Shown here one piece after another: positions 44,086 through 52,260 of a stretch of 64,000 nt of DNA. Location: the NCBI RefSeq assembly GCF_001514145.1, contig NZ_KQ948659.1, forward strand, positions 427,454 to 491,453, in the 5' to 3' direction. Numbering within the stretch: the stretch's first letter is position 1; the number at the start of each line of letters is the position of its first letter. A program made the position numbers and the translations under genes. Origin of the DNA: Streptomyces canus (GTDB lineage: Bacteria > Actinomycetota > Actinomycetes > Streptomycetales > Streptomycetaceae). The notes below the pieces were generated by a model that was given only the letters and a program-made list of their open reading frames with translations, did not search any database and was not told the DNA's origin.

Positions 44086-44862
44086 ATGAGCACGCGCACG
44101 CCGATCATGGCGGGCAACTGGAAGATGAACCTCAACCACCTCGAGGCCATCGCCCACGTCCAGAAACTCGCCTTCGCCCTCGCGGACAAGGACTACGAGG
44201 CCGTCGAGGTCGCCGTCCTGCCGCCCTTCACCGACCTGCGCTCCGTGCAGACCCTGGTCGACGGCGACAAGCTCAAGATCAAATACGGCGCCCAGGACCT
44301 CTCGGCGCACGACTCCGGCGCGTACACCGGCGAGATCTCCGGCTCGATGCTGGCCAAGCTGAAGTGCACGTATGTGGCGATCGGCCACTCCGAGCGCCGT
44401 CAGTACCACGCGGAGACCGACGAGATCGTCAACGCCAAGGTCAAGGCCGCCTACAAGCACGGCCTCACCCCGATCCTGTGCGTCGGCGAGGAGCTGGACG
44501 TCCGCGAGGCGGGGAACCACGTCTCCCACACCCTCACCCAGGTCGAGGGCGGCCTCAAGGACCTCCCGGCCGAGCAGGCCGAGTCGGTCGTCATCGCCTA
44601 CGAGCCGGTCTGGGCCATCGGCACCGGCAAGGTCTGCGGCGCGGAGGACGCCCAGGAGGTCTGCGCCGCCATCCGCGGCAAGATCGCCGAGCTGTACTCG
44701 CAGGAGCTGGCCGACCAGGTCCGCATCCAGTACGGCGGCTCCGTCAAGGCCGGCAACGTCGCCGAGATCATGGCGCAGGCCGACATCGACGGGGCGCTCG
44801 TGGGCGGTGCGTCACTCGATGCCGACGAGTTCGTCAAGATCGTGCGCTTCCGCGACCAGTGA
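44086..44862 (+). CDS. tpiA: Triose-phosphate isomerase
   Basis: Interconverts dihydroxyacetone phosphate and glyceraldehyde 3-phosphate; TIM-barrel, 258 aa. The catalytic Lys is in AGNWKMN (near residue 13), the electrophilic His is in AIGHSERR near 102, and the catalytic Glu is in AYEPVWAIGTGK near 172, whose loop is the flexible lid. YGGSVKAGN near 214 and VGGASLD bind phosphate. It follows pgk by 5 nt, and a hairpin separates it from secG. Confidence 0.98.
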   Translation: MSTRTPIMAGNWKMNLNHLEAIAHVQKLAFALADKDYEAVEVAVLPPFTDLRSVQTLVDGDKLKIKYGAQDLSAHDSGAYTGEISGSMLAKLKCTYVAIGHSERRQYHAETDEIVNAKVKAAYKHGLTPILCVGEELDVREAGNHVSHTLTQVEGGLKDLPAEQAESVVIAYEPVWAIGTGKVCGAEDAQEVCAAIRGKIAELYSQELADQVRIQYGGSVKAGNVAEIMAQADIDGALVGGASLDADEFVKIVRFRDQ

Positions 44863-44896
44863 GTATGCGGTAAGCGGGATCCGTCGTACCCTTGCG

Positions 44897-44922
44897 GGGG
44901 CGCAGCCCTGAGGCTGTGCCCC
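44897..44922 (+). terminator. Hairpin between tpiA and secG
   Basis: GGGGCGCAGCC-CTGA-GGCTGTGCCCC, an 11-bp stem with one G-T pair, 36 nt before the secG start. Likely a partial terminator or attenuator; a -10-like TACCCT (44887-44892) just before it could give secG its own start. Confidence 0.55.
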
Positions 44923-44958
44923 TGTCGTCCATCCAGATCCGAGGAAGTTGGTCCAGCC

Positions 44959-45195
44959 GTGGTTATGGGGTTCTCGATCGCCCTGATCGTCTTCAGCGGC
45001 CTGATGATGCTGCTGGTGCTCATGCACAAGGGCAAGGGCGGCGGCCTCTCCGACATGTTCGGTGGCGGTATGCAGTCCTCCGTCGGCGGCTCTTCGGTCG
45101 CCGAGCGCAACCTCGACCGGATCACCATCGTGGTCGGTCTGCTGTGGTTCGCGTGCATCATCGTGCTCGGTCTCCTCATGAAGACGAACAGCTGA
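44959..45195 (+). CDS. secG: Protein translocase subunit SecG
   Basis: Small membrane subunit of the SecYEG channel, 78 aa. Two transmembrane helices (GFSIALIVFSGLMMLLVLMH and ITIVVGLLWFACIIVLGLLM) flank the conserved cytoplasmic loop KGKGGGLSDMFGGGMQSSVGGSSVAERN. The GTG at 44959 is nearest to the GAGGAA site; the ATG two codons later is equally compatible with the protein. Location after tpiA is the usual actinobacterial arrangement. Confidence 0.95.
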   Translation: MVMGFSIALIVFSGLMMLLVLMHKGKGGGLSDMFGGGMQSSVGGSSVAERNLDRITIVVGLLWFACIIVLGLLMKTNS

Positions 45196-45235
45196 GCGGC
45201 GACGCCACACACAGCACGTACATTCCGCACGTAAG

Positions 45236-45280
45236 GCCCCATGTTCGGTACGCGCAGCTGAGCGCGGCCTATCATGGGGC
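45236..45280 (+). terminator. Terminator after secG
   Basis: Stem GCCCCATG / CATGGGGC enclosing a second small stem CGCGC / GCGCG, followed by TTGCGTCTAG. It probably ends the glycolytic-secG transcript. Downstream, TGGACG-N16-TAGACT (45316-45343) is a candidate promoter for the next gene. Confidence 0.65.
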
Positions 45281-45409
45281 TTGCGTCTAGGTGTGGGGGC
45301 TGTAACTCCAATCACTGGACGCGCGTTGGGCCTTACGTAGACTGAGGCGCTCGCAACGAAGCGACACGCCGACTCGCTTCGCGGCACCATCACGCAGGGA
45401 GTTACGACC

Positions 45410-45745
45410 GTGGCAAGTGGCAACGCGATCCGAGGTAGCCGGGTCGGGGCGGGGCCGATGGGCGAAGCCGAGCGGGGCGAGTCCGCGCCCCGTCTTCGCA
45501 TCTCCTTCTGGTGCTCCAACGGGCACGAGACGCAGCCCAGCTTCGCCAGCGACGCGCAGGTCCCCGATACCTGGGACTGCCCCCGCTGCGGCTTTCCCGC
45601 CGGACAGGACCAGGACAACCCGCCGGACCCACCGCGCACCGAGCCGTACAAGACGCATCTCGCGTATGTACGGGAGCGGCGCAGCGACGCCGACGGCGAG
45701 GCGATCCTCGCCGAGGCGCTGGCCAAACTGAGGGGCGAGATCTAG
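45410..45745 (+). CDS. RbpA-family RNA polymerase-binding protein (RbpB-like paralogue)
   Basis: Protein of 111 aa of the RbpA family, which binds the sigma-factor region and stabilises open complexes at actinobacterial promoters. The core domain has the zinc-type pattern FWCSNGHE ... WDCPRCG near residues 35-60, and the sigma-interaction part is TEPYKTHLAYVRERRSDADGEAILAEALAKLR. The N-terminal tail differs from classical RbpA (starts ASGNAIRGSRVG), so I take it as the second paralogue known in streptomycetes. GTG start with GGGAG before it. Confidence 0.85.
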   Translation: MASGNAIRGSRVGAGPMGEAERGESAPRLRISFWCSNGHETQPSFASDAQVPDTWDCPRCGFPAGQDQDNPPDPPRTEPYKTHLAYVRERRSDADGEAILAEALAKLRGEI

Positions 45746-45931
45746 GGTCGACAGCCGGCCGGACACCGAGAGGTGCCTGGCCGGAGCGGTCTCAGGCGCG
45801 ACTGACGCGCCGCGCGGGTCCGCCTTGCCCTGTTCGCGACGGGCTTCTTCGTACTGTCCTCGCCTGGCTGATCCGCTGATCAACTAGGTTGGACCAGCTG
45901 GCACAGGTACGAAAGAAGGCTGAAGTCGGAC

Positions 45932-47587
45932 ATGAACGCAGACGGCCGTACCAGGCTCAACCGGACGCCCGAGTGGACCGCGCTGGCCGAGCACCGCGAA
46001 GAGCTCGGCGAGGTGCGGCTGAGGGAGCTGTTCGCCGCCGATGCCGGACGCGGCACCGGGTACACACTGCGGGTCGGTGACCTGTACGTCGACTACTCCA
46101 AGCACCTCGTCACCGACGAGACGCTGCTTCTGCTGCGCCAACTCGCCGCCGCGACCGACGTCTTCGGTCTGCGGGACGCCATGTTCCGCGGCGAGAAGAT
46201 CAACACGACCGAGAACCGGGCCGTGCTGCACACAGCGCTGCGCGCCCCGCGGGACGCCGTGATCGAGGTGGACGGGGAGAACGTCGTACCGGGCGTGCAC
46301 GCCGTGCTCGACAAGATGAGCGACTTCGCGAGCCGGGTCCGCTCCGGCGAGTGGACCGGCCACACCGGCAGGCGCATCAAGAACGTCGTCAACATCGGCA
46401 TCGGCGGCTCCGACCTCGGTCCCGCGATGGCGTACGAGGTGCTGCGCGGCTTCACCGACCGCGACCTCACCGTCCGCTTCGTCTCGAACGTCGACGGCGC
46501 CGACCTGCACGAGGCCACCCGCGACCTGGACGCGGCCGAGACACTGTTCGTCATCGCCTCGAAGACCTTCACCACCATCGAGACGATCACCAACGCCACC
46601 TCGGCGCGCGCATGGCTGCTCGGTGAGCTGAAGGCGGATCAGGAGGCGGTCGCCCGGCACTTCGTGGCGCTGTCGACGAACGCCGAGAAGGTGTCGGACT
46701 TCGGCATCGACACGGCCAACATGTTCGAGTTCTGGGACTGGGTCGGCGGCCGCTACTCCTACGACTCGGCGATCGGTCTGTCGCTGATGATCGCCATCGG
46801 GCCCGACCGCTTCCGCGAGATGCTCGACGGTTTCCACCTCGTCGACGAGCACTTCCGCACCGCCCCGGCCGAGTCCAACGTACCTTTGCTCCTTGGCCTG
46901 TTGGGCATCTGGTACGGCAACTTCCACGACGCCCAGTCGCATGCCGTGCTGCCGTACAGCCACTACCTGTCGAAGTTCACCGCGTATCTCCAGCAGCTGG
47001 ACATGGAGTCCAACGGCAAGTCGGTGGACCGTGACGGCAACCCCGTGGACTGGCAGACCGGGCCGGTGGTGTGGGGCACGCCCGGCACCAACGGGCAGCA
47101 CGCCTACTACCAGCTCATCCACCAGGGCACGAAGCTGATCCCGGCGGACTTCATCGGCTTCGCCCGTCCGGTCGCCGAGCTGTCCGGCGCCCTCAGGGCG
47201 CAGCACGACCTGCTGATGGCGAACTTCTTCGCCCAGACCCAGGCGCTGGCCTTCGGCAAGACACCGGACGAGGTGCGCGCGGAGGGGGTGGCCGAGGAGC
47301 TGGTCCCGCACAAGACGTTCCAGGGCAACCACCCGACGACGACGATCCTGGCCCGCGAGCTGACCCCGTCGGTCCTCGGCCAGCTCATCGCGCTGTACGA
47401 GCACAAGGTGTTCGTCCAGGGTGCGATCTGGAACATCGACTCCTTCGACCAGTGGGGCGTCGAGCTCGGCAAGGTCCTCGCCAAGCGCGTCGAGCCGGCG
47501 CTCACCGAGGGCGCCGAGGTGCCGGGCCTGGACGCGTCCACGAAGGCCCTGGTGACGACGTACCGGGAGCTGCGCGGACGGCAGTGA
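45932..47587 (+). CDS. pgi: Glucose-6-phosphate isomerase
   Basis: Interconverts glucose 6-phosphate and fructose 6-phosphate, joining glycolysis to the pentose-phosphate genes next door; 551 aa. Seen are NIGIGGSDLGPAMAYEVL near residue 155, SKTFTTIETITNA near 212, the signature WVGGRYSYDSAIGLS near 272, and the catalytic Glu/His/Lys regions GNQ-like TPGTNGQHAYYQLIHQGT near 385 and FDQWGVELGK near 510. The ATG has GAAAGAAGG upstream. It is convergent with pgl. Confidence 0.98.
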   Translation: MNADGRTRLNRTPEWTALAEHREELGEVRLRELFAADAGRGTGYTLRVGDLYVDYSKHLVTDETLLLLRQLAAATDVFGLRDAMFRGEKINTTENRAVLHTALRAPRDAVIEVDGENVVPGVHAVLDKMSDFASRVRSGEWTGHTGRRIKNVVNIGIGGSDLGPAMAYEVLRGFTDRDLTVRFVSNVDGADLHEATRDLDAAETLFVIASKTFTTIETITNATSARAWLLGELKADQEAVARHFVALSTNAEKVSDFGIDTANMFEFWDWVGGRYSYDSAIGLSLMIAIGPDRFREMLDGFHLVDEHFRTAPAESNVPLLLGLLGIWYGNFHDAQSHAVLPYSHYLSKFTAYLQQLDMESNGKSVDRDGNPVDWQTGPVVWGTPGTNGQHAYYQLIHQGTKLIPADFIGFARPVAELSGALRAQHDLLMANFFAQTQALAFGKTPDEVRAEGVAEELVPHKTFQGNHPTTTILARELTPSVLGQLIALYEHKVFVQGAIWNIDSFDQWGVELGKVLAKRVEPALTEGAEVPGLDASTKALVTTYRELRGRQ

Positions 47588-47592
47588 GACCG

Positions 47593-47650
47593 CGGACGCC
47601 GGGCCCCTCCTGGGAGGGACCCGGCGTCCGAACCGCCTTCTCGAAGGCGG
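47593..47650. terminator. Double terminator between pgi and pgl
   Basis: Two hairpins in the 66-bp convergent gap: CGGACGCCGGG...CCCGGCGTCCG (47593-47630, extended by CCCTCC/GGAGGG inside) and CCGCCTTC-TC-GAAGGCGG (47633-47650). They probably end transcription from both sides. Confidence 0.8.
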
Positions 47651-47653
47651 CTG

Positions 47654-48436
47654 TTACGACGAAGCCGGCGGATACAGCGACCTCGGCAGCTGGGAGGCCG
47701 CCGCCGAGTCCAGCAGCCACAGGGTGCGGGCCCGGCCACGGGCCCCGGCCGCCGGCGCCTGGATCTCACCCGCGCCGGACAGGGCGATCGCCGCGGCCTG
47801 TGCCTTGTCCTCGCCGGCCGCCAGGAGCCAGACCTCACGGGCCGCGCGGATGGCGGGCAGCGTGAGGGTGACCCGGGTCGGTGGTGGCTTCGGGGCGCCG
47901 TGGACGCCGACGACCGTGCGCTCGGTCTCCCGTACCGCGGGGAGCTCCGGGAACAGGGATGCCACGTGGGTGTCCGGGCCCACGCCCAGCATCAGCACGT
48001 CGAAGGTCGGGACCGCGCCGTGGTTCTCGGGACCGGCCGCTCGGGCCAGCTCCTCGGCGTAGGACGCCGCCGCGGCCTCCACGTCGTGCCCGTGGGGACC
48101 GTCCGACGCGGGCATGGCATGCACACGCTTCGGGTCCAGCGGTACGGCGTCCAGCAGGGCCTCGCGGGCCTGCGTGACATTGCGCTCCGGGTCGCCCTCG
48201 GGCAGGAAGCGCTCGTCGCCCCACCACAGGTCCAGACGGCTCCAGTCGACGGCGTCCCGGGCGGGCGCCGCGGCCAGCGCGGCGAGCAGGCCGTTGCCGT
48301 TGCGGCCGCCCGTGAGGACCACGGACGCCGAGCCCCGGGAGGCCTGCGCGTCCACGATCTTCGTGATCAGACGGGCCGCGGCGGCCTGTGCCATCAGCTC
48401 CTTGTCATGATGCACGACCAGCTGCGGGGTGCTCAC
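47654..48436 (-). CDS. pgl: 6-phosphogluconolactonase
   Basis: Second step of the oxidative pentose-phosphate pathway, hydrolysing 6-phosphogluconolactone; 260 aa. Family blocks are VVLTGGRNGNGLLAAL near residue 40, WWGDERFLPEGDPERN near 70, and VLMLGVGPDTHVASLFP near 148. In many homologues the last motif is G-G-DGH; here it is G-PDTH, a modest change with the His kept. Its ATG overlaps the opcA stop by 4 bp. Last gene of the pentose-phosphate operon. Confidence 0.96.
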   Translation of the reverse strand: MSTPQLVVHHDKELMAQAAAARLITKIVDAQASRGSASVVLTGGRNGNGLLAALAAAPARDAVDWSRLDLWWGDERFLPEGDPERNVTQAREALLDAVPLDPKRVHAMPASDGPHGHDVEAAAASYAEELARAAGPENHGAVPTFDVLMLGVGPDTHVASLFPELPAVRETERTVVGVHGAPKPPPTRVTLTLPAIRAAREVWLLAAGEDKAQAAAIALSGAGEIQAPAAGARGRARTLWLLDSAAASQLPRSLYPPASS

Positions 48437-49584
48437 TTAGCCGCCTTCCCGGACAGCCCGGAAGGGACCGGCTTCAGCGATGCCGACGGCGCCGCTTCCT
48501 GCCCGGAAGCTTTCGCAGGGCCCTCGACAGGGGCTTTGACGGCGACTTCCGCGGAGGCTCCGGCTGCGGCCGGCTCCGCGGAGACGGAATCTCCGGAGCC
48601 GGGTTCGCCGGCATCGGAGCCGGGTTCTCCTTTGGGAGCGGGTTCCGGAAAGGGCACCGACGGGTTCAGCCGTTCCACCCCGAACCGCAGCGCGGAGGCG
48701 TACGTGTCGTCCGGGTCCAGCCGGCGCAGCTCCTCCGCGATCAGCTCGGCGGTGTCGCGGCGCTTGAGCGCCACCGCCCGGTCCGGCTGGCCCTGGATGG
48801 AGAGCGTGGCGAGCGAGCCGTCCGCGCGGTCCAGGACGATCGGACCGCTGTCCGTGTGCAGGCGTACGGCCGTGAGGCCCGGGCCGCTCGACAGCGACCG
48901 CTTCACCGGCACGTCCAGCCGGTCCGCCAGCCACATCGCCAGCAGCTCGCAGCTCGGGTTGAACTCCTCGCCCTCCACCTCGACGGCGTCCACCTCGCAG
49001 GTGACCTGGTCGAGCGCGGCGGCCAGCATCGAGCGCCACGGCGTGATCCGGGTCCAGGAGAGGTCGGTGTCGCCCGGGGTGTAGGTGTCGGCGCGCGCCG
49101 TCAGCTCGCGCACCGGCTGCTCGGAGGAGTAGGTGTCGGTGACCCGCCGCTGGGCGAGTGCCCCGAGCGGGTCCCCGGCCGGGTCGAGCGGTGCGTCCAC
49201 CGGCCACCAGACGACGACCGGCGCGTCCGGCAGCAGCAGCGGAAGGACGACCGACTGGGCGTGGTCGACGACTTCGCCGTACAGCCGCAGCACCACCGTC
49301 TCGCCGGTGCCGGCGTCGGCGCCCACCCTCACCTCGGCGTCGAGGCGGGACTGGGTGCGGTCACGAGGACTCCTCGACACCCGCTTGATGACCACCAGCG
49401 TCCGCGAGGGGTGCTCGCGGGACGCGTCATTGGCGGCCTTGAGGGCGTCGTAGGCGTTCTCCTCGTCCGTGACGATGACCAGCGTGAGCACCATGCCGAC
49501 GGCCGGTGTGCCGATGGCCCGGCGGCCCTTGACCAGCGCCTTGTTGATCTTGCTGGCGGTGGTGTCCGTGAGGTCTGTCTTCAT
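48433..49584 (-). CDS. opcA: OpcA, assembly/allosteric partner of glucose-6-phosphate dehydrogenase
   Basis: Protein of 383 aa required for full activity and redox/effector control of G6PDH in cyanobacteria and actinobacteria. Typical segments are RAIGTPAVGMVLTLVIVT near residue 22, ASREHPSRTLVVI near 53 and VVVWWPVDAPLDPAGDPLGALAQRR near 128. The last ~70 residues (from about 315) are a low-complexity Pro/Ala/Glu/Ser tail not needed for the family fold. It overlaps zwf and pgl by 4 bp each, so the three subunits are made together. Confidence 0.95.
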   Translation of the reverse strand: MKTDLTDTTASKINKALVKGRRAIGTPAVGMVLTLVIVTDEENAYDALKAANDASREHPSRTLVVIKRVSRSPRDRTQSRLDAEVRVGADAGTGETVVLRLYGEVVDHAQSVVLPLLLPDAPVVVWWPVDAPLDPAGDPLGALAQRRVTDTYSSEQPVRELTARADTYTPGDTDLSWTRITPWRSMLAAALDQVTCEVDAVEVEGEEFNPSCELLAMWLADRLDVPVKRSLSSGPGLTAVRLHTDSGPIVLDRADGSLATLSIQGQPDRAVALKRRDTAELIAEELRRLDPDDTYASALRFGVERLNPSVPFPEPAPKGEPGSDAGEPGSGDSVSAEPAAAGASAEVAVKAPVEGPAKASGQEAAPSASLKPVPSGLSGKAAK

Positions 49585-51104
49585 GGCCGGCGCCAGCTCC
49601 GTCCCTCTCGTGCGAGCATTTCGTCCGCCTCGACCGGGCCCCAGGTACCGGAGGGGTACTGGGCGGGCTTGCCGTGCGTGTCCCAGTACTCCTCGATCGG
49701 GTCGAGGATCTTCCAGGACAGCTCGACCTCTTCTGTGCGGGGGAAGAGGTTCGAGTCGCCGAGCAGGACGTCGAGGATCAGGCGCTCGTACGCCTCGGGA
49801 GAGGACTCCGTGAACGACTCGCCGTAGGCGAAGTCCATGGACACGTCCCGGATCTCCATCGAGGTGCCCGGCACCTTGGAGCCGAAGCGGACGGTGACGC
49901 CCTCGTCGGGCTGGACGCGGATGACGATCGCGTTCGAGCCGAGCTCCTCGGTGGCCGTCGTGTCGAAGGGGGAGTGCGGCGCGCGCTGGAAGACCACCGC
50001 GATCTCGGTGACCCGGCGGCCGAGCCGCTTGCCGGTGCGCAGGTAGAAGGGGACGCCCGCCCAGCGGCGGTTGTCGATCTCCACCTTGATGGCCGCGTAC
50101 GTGTCGGTCTTGGACTGGGGGTCGATGCCGTCCTCTTCGAGGTAGCCGACCGCCTTCTCGCCGCCCTGCCAGCCCGCCGCGTACTGACCGCGCACAGCGT
50201 TCCGGCCCAGGTCCTTCGGCAGCTTCACCGCGCCGAGCACCTTGGTCTTCTCGGCGGCCAGAGCGTCCGCGTCGAAGGAGGCCGGCTCCTCCATGGCGGT
50301 GAGGGCCATGAGCTGGAGCAGGTGGTTCTGGATGACGTCACGGGCGGCGCCGATGCCGTCGTAATACCCGGCCCGGCCGCCGATGCCGATGTCCTCGGCC
50401 ATCGTGATCTGCACATGGTCCACGAAGGACCGGTTCCAGATCGGCTCGAACATCGTGTTGGCGAAGCGCAGCGCCAGGATGTTCTGGACGGTCTCCTTGC
50501 CCAGGTAGTGGTCGATGCGGAAGACCTGGTCCGGGGCGAAGACCTCCTCGACGGTCGCGTTGAGCTCCTCGGCCGACTTGAGGTCGTGGCCGAAGGGCTT
50601 CTCGATGACCGCGCGCCGCCAGGAGCCGCTCGACTGGTCGGCCAGCCGGTGCTTCTTCAGCTGCTGGATGACCACGGGGAAGGCCGACGGCGGCACGGAC
50701 AGGTAGAAGGCGAAGTTGCCGCCGGTGCCCTGCGCCTTGTCGAGTTCGTCGATGGTGTCGCGCAGCCGCTCGAACGAGTCGTCGTCGTCGAAAGTGCCCT
50801 GGACGAAGCGCATCCCCTGGATGAGCTGCTGCCAGACCTCCTCGCGGAACGGCGTCCTGGCGTGCTCCTTGACGGCGTCGTGGACGACTTCCGCGAAGTC
50901 TTCGTTCTCCCAGTCCCGCCGGGCGAAGCCGACCAGCGAGAAGCCCGGTGGGAGCAGACCCCGGTTCGCGAGGTCGTACACGGCGGGCATGAGCTTCTTT
51001 CGTGACAAATCGCCCGTGACGCCGAAGATGACCAGGCCCGACGGCCCCGCGATACGCGGGAGCCGTCGGTCGGCGGGGTCACGCAGCGGATTGCTGCTCG
51101 ACAA
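49581..51104 (-). CDS. zwf: Glucose-6-phosphate 1-dehydrogenase
   Basis: NADP-dependent entry enzyme of the pentose-phosphate pathway, 507 aa. The coenzyme site is GVTGDLSRKKLMPAVYDL near residue 28, the substrate site RIDHYLGKETVQNIL near 192 with catalytic His and Lys, and LRTGKRLGRR near 350. I place the start at TTG 51104: the protein there begins SSSNPLRDPADRRLPRI as in relatives, GGAGGG lies 8 nt upstream (inside the tal 3' end), and no in-frame ATG or GTG is close. The gap to tal is 4 nt. Confidence 0.96.
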   Translation of the reverse strand: MSSSNPLRDPADRRLPRIAGPSGLVIFGVTGDLSRKKLMPAVYDLANRGLLPPGFSLVGFARRDWENEDFAEVVHDAVKEHARTPFREEVWQQLIQGMRFVQGTFDDDDSFERLRDTIDELDKAQGTGGNFAFYLSVPPSAFPVVIQQLKKHRLADQSSGSWRRAVIEKPFGHDLKSAEELNATVEEVFAPDQVFRIDHYLGKETVQNILALRFANTMFEPIWNRSFVDHVQITMAEDIGIGGRAGYYDGIGAARDVIQNHLLQLMALTAMEEPASFDADALAAEKTKVLGAVKLPKDLGRNAVRGQYAAGWQGGEKAVGYLEEDGIDPQSKTDTYAAIKVEIDNRRWAGVPFYLRTGKRLGRRVTEIAVVFQRAPHSPFDTTATEELGSNAIVIRVQPDEGVTVRFGSKVPGTSMEIRDVSMDFAYGESFTESSPEAYERLILDVLLGDSNLFPRTEEVELSWKILDPIEEYWDTHGKPAQYPSGTWGPVEADEMLAREGRSWRRP

Positions 51105-51108
51105 GGGT

Positions 51109-52227
51109 TCAGCCCTCCGATGGGGCGAGGCGCTGAAGCTCCGCCTCGGTCGACTTGAGCAGGTCGTTCCAGGACGCCTCGAACTTCTCGACGCCCTCGT
51201 CCTCCAGGAGCTGCACCACCTCGTCGTACGAGATCCCGAGCTTCTCGACGGCGTCGAGTTCCGCACGGGCCTGCTCGTACGTACCGGCGACCGCGTTGCC
51301 GCGGATCTGGCCGTGATCCTCGGTGGCGAACAGGGTCGCCTCCGGCATGGTGTTCACCGTGTTCGGCGCCACCAGCTCATCGACGTACAGCGTGTCCTTG
51401 TAGGCCTTGTCCTTGACACCGGTCGAGGCCCACAGCGGACGCTGCTTGTTCGCGCCGGCGTTCTCCAGCTTCGACCAGCGCTCGCCCGAGAAGACCTCCT
51501 CGTACGCCTGGTAGGCGAGGCGCGCGTTGGCGACGCCGGCCTTGCCGCGGGCGGCCTTGGCCTCGTCGGTGCCGAGCGCGTCGATGCGCTTGTCGATCTC
51601 GGTGTCCACGCGGGACACGAAGAAGGACGCCACGGAGTGGATCTTCGACAGGTCCAGACCCCGCTCCTTGGCCTTCTCCAGGCCGGCCAGGTAGGCGTCC
51701 ATGACCTCGCGGTAGCGCTCCAGGGAGAAGATCAGCGTGACGTTGACGCTGATCCCGAGGCCGATCACGTCGGTGATCGCCGGGATGCCCGCGCGGGTGG
51801 CCGGGATCTTGATGAGCGTGTTGGGGCGGTCGACGAGCCAGGCGAGCTGCTTGGCCTCGGCGACGGTCGCCTTCTCGTTGTGCGCCAGGCGCGGGTCGAC
51901 CTCGATCGACACGCGGCCGTCCTGGCCGCCCGTCGCGTCGAAGACCGGGCGCAGGATGTCGGCGGCGTCGCGGACGTCCGCCGTGGTGATCATGCGGATG
52001 GCCTCTTCGACCGTGACCTTGCGGGCGGCGAGGTCGGACAGCTGCTGGTCGTAGCCGTCACCTTCGGAGATCGCCTTCTGGAAGATCGACGGGTTGGTGG
52101 TGACGCCCACGACGTGCTGCTGGTCGATCAGTTCGGCGAGATTGCCGGACGTGATCCGCTTGCGCGACAGGTCGTCCAGCCAGATCGCCACGCCTTCCTC
52201 GGAGAGGCGCTTGAGTGCGTCTGTCAT
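51109..52227 (-). CDS. tal: Transaldolase
   Basis: Transfers a dihydroxyacetone unit in the non-oxidative pentose-phosphate pathway; 372 aa, TIM barrel. The motif VVGVTTNPSIFQKAI near residue 38 and NTLIKIPATRAGIPAI near 136, whose Lys forms the Schiff base, are clear, as is PLWASTGVKDKAYKDTLYVDELVAPNTVNTMPEATL (in parts) near residue 265. The length is that of the actinobacterial class. GGAGAT precedes the ATG. It lies between tkt (33 nt) and zwf (4 nt). Confidence 0.97.
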   Translation of the reverse strand: MTDALKRLSEEGVAIWLDDLSRKRITSGNLAELIDQQHVVGVTTNPSIFQKAISEGDGYDQQLSDLAARKVTVEEAIRMITTADVRDAADILRPVFDATGGQDGRVSIEVDPRLAHNEKATVAEAKQLAWLVDRPNTLIKIPATRAGIPAITDVIGLGISVNVTLIFSLERYREVMDAYLAGLEKAKERGLDLSKIHSVASFFVSRVDTEIDKRIDALGTDEAKAARGKAGVANARLAYQAYEEVFSGERWSKLENAGANKQRPLWASTGVKDKAYKDTLYVDELVAPNTVNTMPEATLFATEDHGQIRGNAVAGTYEQARAELDAVEKLGISYDEVVQLLEDEGVEKFEASWNDLLKSTEAELQRLAPSEG

Positions 52228-52260
52228 GGAATTACATCTCCTACGTGTCGTATGTGAGCG

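Noticed and set aside
47654..48436. Loss of pgl function because the usual GxDGH motif reads PDTH
   Set aside because: The His and the surrounding VLMLGVG and WWGDER blocks are kept, and the operon context is intact; I treat it as a normal variant.
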